Shown here: positions 14,853-23,790 of the stretch, piece by piece
Layout of the letters: the number at the start of each line of letters is the position of its first letter
Position numbering within the stretch: the first letter of the stretch is position 1
Assembly (NCBI GenBank): GCA_964459305.1
Contig: CAYWNA010000023.1
Location: forward strand, 22,200-86,199
DNA: 64,000 nt
Source: CAYWNA01 sp964459305
Lineage (GTDB): Bacteria; Planctomycetota; Planctomycetia; Pirellulales; Pirellulaceae
Direction: 5' to 3'
Notes under the pieces: generated by a model
What the model was told of the DNA's origin: nothing
Database searches by the model: none
The model's input: only the letters and a program-made list of their open reading frames with translations
Program-made: the position numbers and the translations under genes

Positions 14853-17360
14853 CTATGAGCCGTCTTCCTCACTCCCACACGAAGACGCGTATCCATGGAT
14901 GTCTGGTTCGGAAAGCGGCAAGTAGTACGTCCAGTCGGCTGCCTCGTAGAGCAGGACTTCGCCAATGTCATTTTTGTGACTGAGCAGATAGCGGATAATC
15001 TCTTCGCGTCGCTGTCGTGCGGCGTCGCGATCAGCCGCGCGGAGCGTCTGTTGGGCCTCGTAGACGAAGCTGCGTGGTCCGCGAAATCGCGACCCGCGGT
15101 TGTTGGCAAGATCGTCAATGTACTGATTGACGAACAACTCAAGTGGCCCTTGATCGGGAAGATACCGAATTCCCAGAAACGCTGGCTCGACGGACAGACC
15201 CGACAGATCGATCATGGCCATGCCTTCGCCAATGGCCGGAATGTAGTTCAGCGAGCCCCAGATGTGTCGATAATAATCGCTGCCATAAACACTACCATCT
15301 GGCTTGCGCATGGTCGCCAATTCCGCCTGGACGGCTTTGATAACGCTCTCGCTTTGGGGAACGACGGCGCGAATGCGGACGCCGGGGAACTCACGTTCCA
15401 GATCCTTCAACAACGCTCGCACGCCGTGCGCCACGGCGAGGTTGCGCCGGTATCGCCACACGTACTGGGAATCCGGTGATTGGCATGAGCCCTGCCACTC
15501 GCCACGCTGCCAGGTCGTGATGCGTTCGACGGACCGGGGCCCATCGGCGAGCGACCGCAAGCCAGGATCGTCGGCCAGCGAAATCGGGGCGTACGCCCGG
15601 TCGATGCCGTAGTGGTAGTAGTTCTTGCCATGCAACCGGTAATGTGCCATCGGCTGAATACCGTCGGTGCCGTCTACGGTCGAGCCCGAAAGCTGGGTAT
15701 GCGATCGCGTGTTCACGAAAATCTCGTCATAGGCATCGTGTGCCAAAACAGTCCGCAGTTGGTGTACCACATACTCGCGTGCGGCACGGCGATTGAAATC
15801 CACCATCTCGACCGACCATTCCGCTCCCCTGTCGATCACCAGCGTGCCTTCGCCAAGCCGCCAACTCCTCTCCCCGCTGCGACGAAAGATGTCGATGCTT
15901 TTCTCAATGGTCTGAAACCCGGTGCGGTAGGTGCCATCAGCGGGAATGCCGGCGACACGTGTCAAGCGTGCTTCGCTATGCGCGGCTGCGAGCGAGCAAT
16001 AGACGTTGGCCCGGCCAAGCTGGTTGCCGGCACGAGCCCGCAACGTAACGTCCAATTCCGCCGGTAGCTCGACGGTTTCCCCAAACCCGCTGGCGCTTGT
16101 CACGATCAAGTATCGATAGGATTCGGGAAGCCTGATTCCCTCAATGACCAGTCGCTCGGATTCGTCGACACGGAACCGGACTCCGTCGACACGCGGGCGA
16201 CGCGACTCGGCCTTTCGCCGAATGGTCTCATACGGTCGTAGTTCGAACGCTCCGTCCGTTTGCCGCACCAAGACGAACGACGTGTCATCCAACGGCGGGA
16301 AGTCCGAAGCGAGTAGCACCAGGTCCGTGCTGCCCTGTGCGAAATGCTCCGCGATCGCCCGCGCGTCTTGCACGCCCCCGATCTCGATCGAACTCAACTC
16401 CGCCTGATCGTCCTTTCCCATGCGTCGGAGGATTTCGCGGTAGTGCGCGAAACCAACTTGGTCGGGATGATAGTTCACCGCCGGCGAAGCCAGCGGCAGA
16501 AACCCCCATAGGTAAGTGCCGTCGGACTCGAAGGCCGGTACCTCGTAGTACTTGGTCAGCGCCGCTTCGAATGGTCGAAAGCTGGCGGTCAGTCGGATCC
16601 CGTGTTCGGCGGCGCTCTGCGTGAATATCTGGCCAAAATCAGGCCTCAGGCGCAGCATCATCAACACACGCAGCCACTCGTAGTTCTTCAATCTCGCGTT
16701 CGTCCGCATCCCGGTGGTAAGCTCTTCGCTGTTCAGGATCGCCCGCGCTTGCAGCTCGAATCGACGCCAGTCCTCATCGTCAAAACTGGCGGCGTCCGTG
16801 ATCAGCGGAAAGGGGCTTTGCCAAACGACCAGCCGCGAAATGCCTTGGGCTTGCAGGCGGCGGAAGTACTGGTCAAAACCGTCCTTCTTCACCGGCAGGA
16901 ACCGCCGAGCCTTGTTGTCCCAGAAGATCCGAATCAAATCATCGACGAGATCGGCGATATAGGAAATGGGGTGATTCGGCGGGGCGCGACGAACGGTGAG
17001 CATCTGCCGGTCGATCAGCTTGCCCTCGCGATAGACGGCCAGTTCCAACTCCAACGCAATCGTCGCATCTGACGGAGACTGGACTCTCAGTACCCCGTTC
17101 CGGGAGACGGTCACGTGCAGACCTGAGAATCGTAGTTCCTGCCCTTCAGCCAACACGCGGCCGTTTTGTCGAGCCGTCAGCGTCAATCTATCTTGCGGTT
17201 TCAGTTCATCGCAGAAGATGGGCCACGTTCGAGACCCTCCCGCGACATAGCAGAAAGGCGCTTGCAGGTTGCGTGGCGAGAGTATTCCAGCGGAGTCTTC
17301 GGCGTCGACCGCCGAGACCGAAATCAGAAGAACGAGAGAGGTGAGCGTACGCGTGCGCAT
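14853..17360 (-). CDS. Large secreted protein of unknown function
   Basis: An 835-aa exported protein with a short signal peptide (SLVLLISVSAVDAEDS). A beta-rich N-terminal region of about 120 residues is followed by alternating helices and strands (for example QYFRRLQAQGISRLVVWQSPF and YDEIFVNTRSHTQLSG) that suggest a large alpha/beta, possibly TIM-barrel, catalytic domain. I do not recognise a family or active site. It is the first gene of a leftward group (this gene, tandem hydrolase, glycosidase-like) and faces the 1427-aa gene. The setting suggests polysaccharide processing, but that is context only. Confidence 0.7.
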   Translation of the reverse strand: MRTRTLTSLVLLISVSAVDAEDSAGILSPRNLQAPFCYVAGGSRTWPIFCDELKPQDRLTLTARQNGRVLAEGQELRFSGLHVTVSRNGVLRVQSPSDATIALELELAVYREGKLIDRQMLTVRRAPPNHPISYIADLVDDLIRIFWDNKARRFLPVKKDGFDQYFRRLQAQGISRLVVWQSPFPLITDAASFDDEDWRRFELQARAILNSEELTTGMRTNARLKNYEWLRVLMMLRLRPDFGQIFTQSAAEHGIRLTASFRPFEAALTKYYEVPAFESDGTYLWGFLPLASPAVNYHPDQVGFAHYREILRRMGKDDQAELSSIEIGGVQDARAIAEHFAQGSTDLVLLASDFPPLDDTSFVLVRQTDGAFELRPYETIRRKAESRRPRVDGVRFRVDESERLVIEGIRLPESYRYLIVTSASGFGETVELPAELDVTLRARAGNQLGRANVYCSLAAAHSEARLTRVAGIPADGTYRTGFQTIEKSIDIFRRSGERSWRLGEGTLVIDRGAEWSVEMVDFNRRAAREYVVHQLRTVLAHDAYDEIFVNTRSHTQLSGSTVDGTDGIQPMAHYRLHGKNYYHYGIDRAYAPISLADDPGLRSLADGPRSVERITTWQRGEWQGSCQSPDSQYVWRYRRNLAVAHGVRALLKDLEREFPGVRIRAVVPQSESVIKAVQAELATMRKPDGSVYGSDYYRHIWGSLNYIPAIGEGMAMIDLSGLSVEPAFLGIRYLPDQGPLELFVNQYIDDLANNRGSRFRGPRSFVYEAQQTLRAADRDAARQRREEIIRYLLSHKNDIGEVLLYEAADWTYYLPLSEPDIHGYASSCGSEEDGS

Positions 17361-17569
17361 GAGGTTGCGGAGGCTTAGGGGTCGGGCGGTTCTTAACGCT
17401 GTTCATCCAGTCTCGGTCATTCTACCTTCGCGGTTCGCTGCTGCAAGGTTTGTGAATCGTCTCGGATCGCCTGACTGTCGGCCGATTTTATCATACAATG
17501 TCGCTTGCCGGCCGGAGGGCGACGTCCGACCAGCAGGGCAATTCCCGACTTTTGTTTGGAGAGATGGGT

Positions 17570-20500
17570 ATGAGCAAGGCATTAGCAAACCTGCACGGCG
17601 TGCTGGCAACCGCAACGGTCCTGTTAGCCATGACGGCGGCAAAGGCGGAGGAGCTGTTCGAAGTGACGCTTGAGAATCCATCCTTCACGAAAGGAGTAAA
17701 CGATCGCGGCATCCCGCTGGGCTGGGCGCAGTACGGCGGCGGCGGAACAGATCAGGAACTGATGATTGAAGACGACCCGGACGGCGGGAAATCCCTGCTG
17801 ATCGTTGACGGTGACCCGCAGGCAGAGATCGGCGTGCACCAGGCGTTTGAGCTGAAAGGCGGCGAGACGTATCAGGTCTCCACGAAAGTCCGGGGTGTGG
17901 AGGATGCCTCGACATCGGGCGCATATCTTCAGTTCCGTTTCCTGCCGTCGAATCAATATGTACAGACTGACCTTAGGGCGAGATCTGCCGATGAGTTCTC
18001 CGAGGTTTCGGTCAAGGGCACGGCGCCGCCGGATACCACGAAAGCCATGATCTACTTGTACACTCACCGAGGCCCGACCCCGAAGGTACTCGTCACCGAC
18101 GTCAAACTTGTGGGCGGCCTTCCCCCGCCGCCTCCACCACCGCCCCCGCCGGTCCCTCCACAGTACACCGAGCTCAAAAACCTGCATCTCAATGTTGCTT
18201 TGGTCAACGACGGCAAGCCGAACGTCGCGATCGTTGCACCGGCGTCCGGCGTCTACCAGGCTGCGGCGGCCGCCATTCAACAAGCGATCGAGACGCGAAC
18301 CGGAGTGACGGCACCGATCGTATCCGACGATTCGCCCGAGGCAGCCGTGCCCATCACGAGCAATCTCATCGTCTTGGGCAATCGCTCGACAAACAAGACA
18401 ATCAATGCCCTCTACGATCTGTACTATTGCCTGGTGGATCTCAAGTACCCGGGGCCGGAAGGATACGTCGTCCGATCGGTCCACAACCCATTTGGCGATG
18501 GGAACAGCGTCGTGATCGTTGGGGCCAGCGACGATGCTGGCGTCCGGGAGGGAGCCCGCGCCCTGACAGGCATACTGTCAGAAGCACCCTCCGCTTCGGG
18601 AGAACTGTCGATCGGTTGGACCATGACGACGAAGCTGGGCAAGGGAATGAAACCACCGACGGACATCAAACACTTCGAAACGTGGGAGGCTTCGAGAGGC
18701 TATGGCTCGGTCGGCTACTTTGGCTGGACCAGTATCAGCAAGCGAATGGCGATGTACTACATGACGGGCGACGAATTCAGCGCGAAAGAGGTCGTTCGTT
18801 TGTCCTTTCCCGACGAGCAGGCGCTAAAGGACATCGAGGAGATTGACGGCGAGCGAATCGAAAACAAGCAGGACCCGCTGGCCGGCTTCTACCACTACAA
18901 CGCCCACATGGCGATCCTGTTTTGGGATCTTATCGAAGAAAGCCCCGTGTTCACGGACGAGGAGCGGCTGAAGGTCACGAATGCTTTTGCCCGGCAACTG
19001 AATCACCGAAAGAACGAGGGGGTTTACGGTCTCACGCGACCGCGCGGGGCTGTCAGTTCCCGGCACGGGCAATGGTCGGCGATCTCGCTGTATTGCCTGG
19101 GACGTTACTTCGACAAGCACTACCCCAATCCTGTTTGGGCTCAGTGCGTCAGGGGCGGCGAACTGGCGTTCCATTCATTGCACGAACATGCCTGGGTCGC
19201 CGGCGAGAGTGATAACTTGTTCTGGTACAACACCGGCATCGCTCCCGTGTTCACTTACATGGCGCTGACCGGGGACCGGAAGCCGTTGGAGAACGGCGTG
19301 TTGGATGAACTTCTGCGCGGCCAGGAGGCGTTGATCTCCGGGCGAGTACCCGACGGGGCGCTGAACTCGGCCTCCATGGGCTTCCTGAACAAAGCGGCCT
19401 ACATCACTGGGGACGGTCGCTGGATTACTTACCGCGAGCGCACGGGAGTGGACACCAACCTCTTTCGTCTTGGTCAGTCATTCTGGCCCGATGAAACGAT
19501 CGAGCCAGTATTGCCTGACGATCTGGTCGGCAAGTGGAGCATCCACAGCTTGCCTAGAACTGCCTGGGGCGCACGCAGAAGCGGCCTACCGTACGAGCAG
19601 TCCTTCTACTTCGGCAGCTACCGCAGCTCGCCCGACGGAACCGGAGACTATATCCTGTTGGATGGCTTCAACGGCGCCTCGCGCAATCCCTACCATACGT
19701 TCGATATTCTGGAACTGCGGTTGGCCGGCCGAACGGTGCTGCAGGGATATCACAATCAGGTGCTCACCAGCGCCGATGGAATGGTCGAGCCTGCCGTCGC
19801 CATGAACGCGGCCTTGCTGCACGCCGACGTGGTCGGCCCAACCGCGACGGCCGTGGGCGAAGTACCTAACGCGGCCTTCTGTAACTGGCGACGCACGCTG
19901 TCTCAGCGAACCGGACGGTATGTGCTCGTGGTAGACGACCTTACCTTCCGAGCGGACAGTCAGAACATGAAGGCGAAGACCACTTGGCAAGTGACCGGTG
20001 GCGCTTGGGATCAAGCCAGACAAGCAGTCCGCATACCCGCCGCAGGTATCGAGTTGCGATCGTGCGACGTTCAGGAGGTTCGTGGACGCGGGGTCGTGAC
20101 AATGAGCTGGAACGGCGCGGTCGAGAAAGGCAAGCATCGAATCGTTTTCTACTTGATCGCTCAGGCCGCCTCCGAATCGCCGAACTCGTTAGCCTGCAAT
20201 CGCGTCGCCGACAATGCCGCCGCCATCGCGTTGCCGGAGGCGGCTCTGGCTGTCGTCGGAGAATATGGGAAGACGAGCGGAGAGCTGGTTGTTCTGGCCG
20301 AAGATCATCTGTACGGACATTCGCTCTCAAGTGCGGGAATCGAGAACCGGTTTGTGATGAGCGACGCACCGGTCGACATCGACTGGGACTTTGCGGGCGG
20401 CGTGGCGAACATCGCCGTAGCAAAACAAACGACTTTGATGTTGACCTTGACGGCAGCAGACAAACTACAGGTGGACGGTGAACCAGCAGAAGCTCAGCAT

Positions 20501-21853
20501 GCGAACGGAATCTGCAGCATTCAGTTGGCCGAGGGGCGCCATGTCCTCACCGGCGCGTCGCCGGCCGAGGAAGCCCACGTGGGAACGCTGGCCGCTCTCA
20601 AGCGTCTGCTGGTGGAGGGACAGAAACTGCGTGCCGAGGCATTGACGTCTGCGGGGCAACAAGCAGATCCAGTTGCGCCGGAGTTGCCAGTGGTGATGAC
20701 CGCCCAAGTCGGCGGTAAGGTGACTGACATGATCACAGTCCCCGCTGCCGGCGGAACGCAAATTGCTGTCGCCGAAGGCAACAACGTCCATCTCCTGACA
20801 CCCGAAGGCAAGATAGCTCGCGTGCTCGAAACCGACGGGAATGTTCGCGTGCTCCGCTGGTGGGACGAACACAATCTGCTTCTAGCCGGTTGCGTAGATG
20901 AAAAGGTCATCGCCTTCGACGCCAGCGGCCAGCGCAAGTGGGTCTTCACCTCGGAAATGGATCCTGCCGTTTACCAAGCGGCAAAGACCTATTGGTTCAA
21001 GAGCGCGCCGGGTCATGAAGGCATCCATGGGCTGTACACCGGTGCTTTTGATGATGGAAGAAGCCGGTGTTTTGTCGGGAGCGCCTGCACGTTGGAGATT
21101 CTGGATGAGAACGGGCGGTTGGTGAAACGCACGCCGGTCTTCTGGGGGCCGGGGCGGATGTTCTTGCTCGTGGCGGGTCGCGAAAACAGCAGAAATCTCC
21201 TCATCTCGCGGTGGCCGAATGGCAATGACCATCTGGCCGTCGTCAGTAGCAGGACCATGGCCGTCGCCGGCCGAGGGTACTCCGGAGTTCCAGGCGGACA
21301 CTCTTATGTCGGTGGATGGACCGCGCAGAATCGCACGGGACTTCTCTTTGAAGACCTGGATGGCGACGGAAAGCGGGAGGTCGTGTCGGTCGCCAACGGG
21401 ACCTGGAATCGCGTGACCGTCTACTCGGAAGAAGGAAAGCCATTGCACAACGCCCAGTTCGGCCCCGGCGCCAGAAATACCCCGCGCGCCCAGATGCGAG
21501 ATATGGATGTCGCCGACCTGAACGGCGACGGCAAGAAGGAGATTGTCGTTGGCATCTCCGAGGGCCTAGTCGTCGCCCTGGCGGGCGAATGCCAAAAGGT
21601 CTGGTCGACCCGTTTGCCCAGCCCGCCCGTTTCCCTTCGATGCGTCGTCCCATCGGGCGAGCAGATTCCTTTGGTCGTGGCTGGATGCGACGACGGCACC
21701 GTGGCCGCGCTCGATCAGCAAGGCACGCTCATCCGACTCGGCAAGGTCGCCGGTCGGCCAATGCACATCGAGACGCTTCAGACCGTCGCCGGATCGTTGG
21801 CAGTCCTGGCGACGGACAAGGGTGAGGTGAAAGGGTTCAAGATTGGGGACTGA
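17570..21853 (+). CDS. Giant secreted multidomain toroid protein with FG-GAP-like C-terminus
   Basis: A 1427-aa exported protein. The ATG at 17570 is chosen because GGAGAG lies seven bases upstream and a signal peptide follows (GVLATATVLLAMTAAKAEE). Domains in order: a carbohydrate-binding-like beta-sandwich at about 25-180 (FEVTLENPSFTKGVNDRGIP); a ten-proline linker at about 183-193; an alpha/beta domain at about 205-360 resembling the N-terminal domains of alpha-glucuronidases and hexosaminidases (IQQAIETRTGV...LIVLGN); a long helical toroid-like region to about 900 typical of heparinase-type lyases or glycosidases; and a propeller-like C-terminus with DLDGDGKREV near 1262 and DLNGDGKKEI near 1316, calcium-binding FG-GAP/VCBS-type motifs. 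Probably acts on a surface or extracellular glycan. The catalytic residues cannot be assigned. Confidence 0.75.
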   Translation: MSKALANLHGVLATATVLLAMTAAKAEELFEVTLENPSFTKGVNDRGIPLGWAQYGGGGTDQELMIEDDPDGGKSLLIVDGDPQAEIGVHQAFELKGGETYQVSTKVRGVEDASTSGAYLQFRFLPSNQYVQTDLRARSADEFSEVSVKGTAPPDTTKAMIYLYTHRGPTPKVLVTDVKLVGGLPPPPPPPPPPVPPQYTELKNLHLNVALVNDGKPNVAIVAPASGVYQAAAAAIQQAIETRTGVTAPIVSDDSPEAAVPITSNLIVLGNRSTNKTINALYDLYYCLVDLKYPGPEGYVVRSVHNPFGDGNSVVIVGASDDAGVREGARALTGILSEAPSASGELSIGWTMTTKLGKGMKPPTDIKHFETWEASRGYGSVGYFGWTSISKRMAMYYMTGDEFSAKEVVRLSFPDEQALKDIEEIDGERIENKQDPLAGFYHYNAHMAILFWDLIEESPVFTDEERLKVTNAFARQLNHRKNEGVYGLTRPRGAVSSRHGQWSAISLYCLGRYFDKHYPNPVWAQCVRGGELAFHSLHEHAWVAGESDNLFWYNTGIAPVFTYMALTGDRKPLENGVLDELLRGQEALISGRVPDGALNSASMGFLNKAAYITGDGRWITYRERTGVDTNLFRLGQSFWPDETIEPVLPDDLVGKWSIHSLPRTAWGARRSGLPYEQSFYFGSYRSSPDGTGDYILLDGFNGASRNPYHTFDILELRLAGRTVLQGYHNQVLTSADGMVEPAVAMNAALLHADVVGPTATAVGEVPNAAFCNWRRTLSQRTGRYVLVVDDLTFRADSQNMKAKTTWQVTGGAWDQARQAVRIPAAGIELRSCDVQEVRGRGVVTMSWNGAVEKGKHRIVFYLIAQAASESPNSLACNRVADNAAAIALPEAALAVVGEYGKTSGELVVLAEDHLYGHSLSSAGIENRFVMSDAPVDIDWDFAGGVANIAVAKQTTLMLTLTAADKLQVDGEPAEAQHANGICSIQLAEGRHVLTGASPAEEAHVGTLAALKRLLVEGQKLRAEALTSAGQQADPVAPELPVVMTAQVGGKVTDMITVPAAGGTQIAVAEGNNVHLLTPEGKIARVLETDGNVRVLRWWDEHNLLLAGCVDEKVIAFDASGQRKWVFTSEMDPAVYQAAKTYWFKSAPGHEGIHGLYTGAFDDGRSRCFVGSACTLEILDENGRLVKRTPVFWGPGRMFLLVAGRENSRNLLISRWPNGNDHLAVVSSRTMAVAGRGYSGVPGGHSYVGGWTAQNRTGLLFEDLDGDGKREVVSVANGTWNRVTVYSEEGKPLHNAQFGPGARNTPRAQMRDMDVADLNGDGKKEIVVGISEGLVVALAGECQKVWSTRLPSPPVSLRCVVPSGEQIPLVVAGCDDGTVAALDQQGTLIRLGKVAGRPMHIETLQTVAGSLAVLATDKGEVKGFKIGD

Positions 21854-21869
21854 GGGTGTGTGCCAACAT

Positions 21870-22241
21870 CGTCTAACCGCAAGTTGTTGTAGGGTGGCCA
21901 AGCGGACCAGGGGCGAATGCGGTGAATCGCCGATAGACTCTTGCGGTGCCGAACGGACGTGAGATTGGCATACGACCAGCGACGGCCCACCGGGATGTGC
22001 TCACCGTAGCCACTACGCCCGCATCGTGCCGAATCGTTCCGCCACCGCTCGTTGCGGGATCCGTACGATGCGAGGTCCGAGAGTTGGATAGCGTATTCCG
22101 GTGGGCCGTCGCTAGCAGATTGGTGATTCGACGTCTGCGGACCCTGGCCGACGGCGCGTCGCGGCAAGGCCGACTACCACTGGTTCGCTCTGGCACCACC
22201 CTACTCCTGCCCGCCATCGCCTCCGGCTTCGGGTTAGACGA
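21870..22241. repeat. Nested palindromes: a second repeat family inserted into family C
   Basis: The outer arms are family C ends (CGTCTAACCGCAAG at 21870 and CTTCGGGTTAGACG ending 22241). Right after the left arm a different inverted repeat begins (GTAGGGTGGCCAAGCGGACC at about 21890, partner TGGTTCGCTCTGGC...CCTAC near 22181-22204). Inside that is a third pair (CCAGCGACGGCCCACCGG at about 21976, partner CCGGTGGGCCGTCGCT near 22099-22115). No protein is supported in this gap between two convergent genes. Confidence 0.75.
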
Positions 22242-22264
22242 AGGAATAATCTCGGCCTCGCTCC

Positions 22265-23404
22265 CTACCCTCCATACACCGCGACCTCCGCCATGCGACC
22301 TTCGAGGTTGGCGAAGTTGTCGGAGCGACCGCCTACGAAGATGTCTTTGCAGCCGTCGGGTCGTGTCACCGAGATCTTGCCTGAGAAGATCGGCTTGGCA
22401 GCCTCGTTCAACCAGACAGCAACCTCTTCGCCTCGGCGGACCAGGCGGACGTGGTTCCAGGTTTTCGGCTCGATGATCGGGCCGCCAGATATCGCTTCGT
22501 TCTTCTCGTTGCCGTTGAAAAAGAGCAGTCGCCCAGGGGCGTCATCCTCGTGGGCCGTGCCGCTGATACCCAGGTGGTCGCCGGGGCAGTCGTCCCGGCC
22601 GTCCGGTCCCAAAGAGAACAGGTAGCCCGTTACCGGGCGGTTGCCGTTGGGCAAACCGTTCCAGAAGAACAGCTCGACCGTGTAGTCGCTGCCCACGTGG
22701 AATTGCGATTTCATCCGCCCGCCGACGAACTGCACGGCCCGAGGCTTCTCGCCGCCGGAGCGCAGGTCGTCGCGGTCCGGGCCGTCGAGATAGAAGGCGT
22801 AGCCCGTCTCGAAAGTGCCGTGGTTCTCGTTGCCCGATTCGTCGAACGCTCGGTTGCCGTCGATTTCGCCCAGGCGCCAATACGCGGCTGGCTTCTGTGC
22901 GAGAATCCGTTGTGCGAACGCCCCTTGCGAGAGGACGATCCGGCGACGCTGCCGGCCCGACACTTCTTCGAACATGTCCAACAGCGAATCGACCATGATC
23001 GTCTCGATGTCGTGTTGCGTCGAAGTGTGTCGTGCGGGCCACGTGTTGTAACCGCCCAGTGGGCGCAGTTCAGGCGGTGGGATGTATCCGATCGAACCGT
23101 TGGCCAGTTCGATGTTGAACATGTCGTCTAGCGGGCATTGCAGTTTGAGTTTCAGACCTGTGATGGCGTAGACCTCGGCTGGAAGAGTCGCAATGCCCAA
23201 CTCGCCGATTCGGACGACCTGCAGCTTCGTCTCTTTCTGATCCATCTCCTTGAGAAGGACGATCTCGCGAGCATAGACCTCGGGTCTGGTTCGAGGATCC
23301 CGATCTCCCATCTCGGCGTACGTCTCCTCGGCCCAAGCCACAAGTTCTTTGGCAGGGTGCTGCAGCTTGACTGTCAATCGGCGCTCGGCCATGCCGATCG
23401 GCAC
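22265..23404 (-). pseudogene. 5'-truncated neutral-ceramidase-like/LamG gene
   Basis: The 379-codon frame starts in mid-domain. Residues about 1-150 match the C-terminal half of the 'neutral/alkaline non-lysosomal ceramidase, N-terminal' type domain found in planctomycete proteins (LGIATLPAEVYAITGLKLK, FNIELANGSIGYIPPPELRPLGGYNTWPAR). Residues 170-379 form a LamG/concanavalin-like domain (AAYWRLGE...FDESGNENHGTF...WNHVRLVRRGEEVAVWLN). The frame continues a few codons upstream (ISPIHDSVPIG) to a stop near 23431. No signal peptide or N-terminal half of the hydrolase is found before the repeat at 23549. A 5' deletion is the simplest reading. The product, if made, would lack the active site. Confidence 0.75.
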
Positions 23405-23548
23405 CGAGTCGTGGATCGGCGAGATGATTCATGGCAGAGTCCCTGTAGAGTGTAAATGGCGGACGAAAAGTACGTGGGCTGGTTGCAGAGCGCCTCACGC
23501 GTCTTAGTCTCAGTAGTTGGAAGTTCGGACGGCGCGGACGTATGAGCC

Positions 23549-23614
23549 GTAGCCGGATTCACAAGAATTCGGGTGATTCGCCGCTTCCACCGAACTCTTG
23601 GCGAGTTCGGCTAC
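23549..23614. repeat. Palindromic repeat family A, copy 2 (diverged)
   Basis: 66 bp; the right arm CTTGGCGAGTTCGGCTAC is well kept while the left arm (GTAGCCGGATTCACAAGAAT) has diverged. It marks the region where the truncated ceramidase-like gene loses its 5' end, upstream of the divergent heparinase-like gene. Nothing else is supported between 23432 and 23790. Confidence 0.7.
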
Positions 23615-23790
23615 AGTGAACTTTCACTGAGTCTAGGGTGCGCAGGCACTCTCATGCAAGCCACTTCCTGCGTCTTGTGCAAGGATTTGCGGATCGGCCA
23701 CGCTCGAACGTCGACCGCTCTTGATGTTCTGCACCTCGTGCCCTAACCTTCCCAAAAGCGTTTCACTCCTTGCCAACGAAAGTCAGGAAC

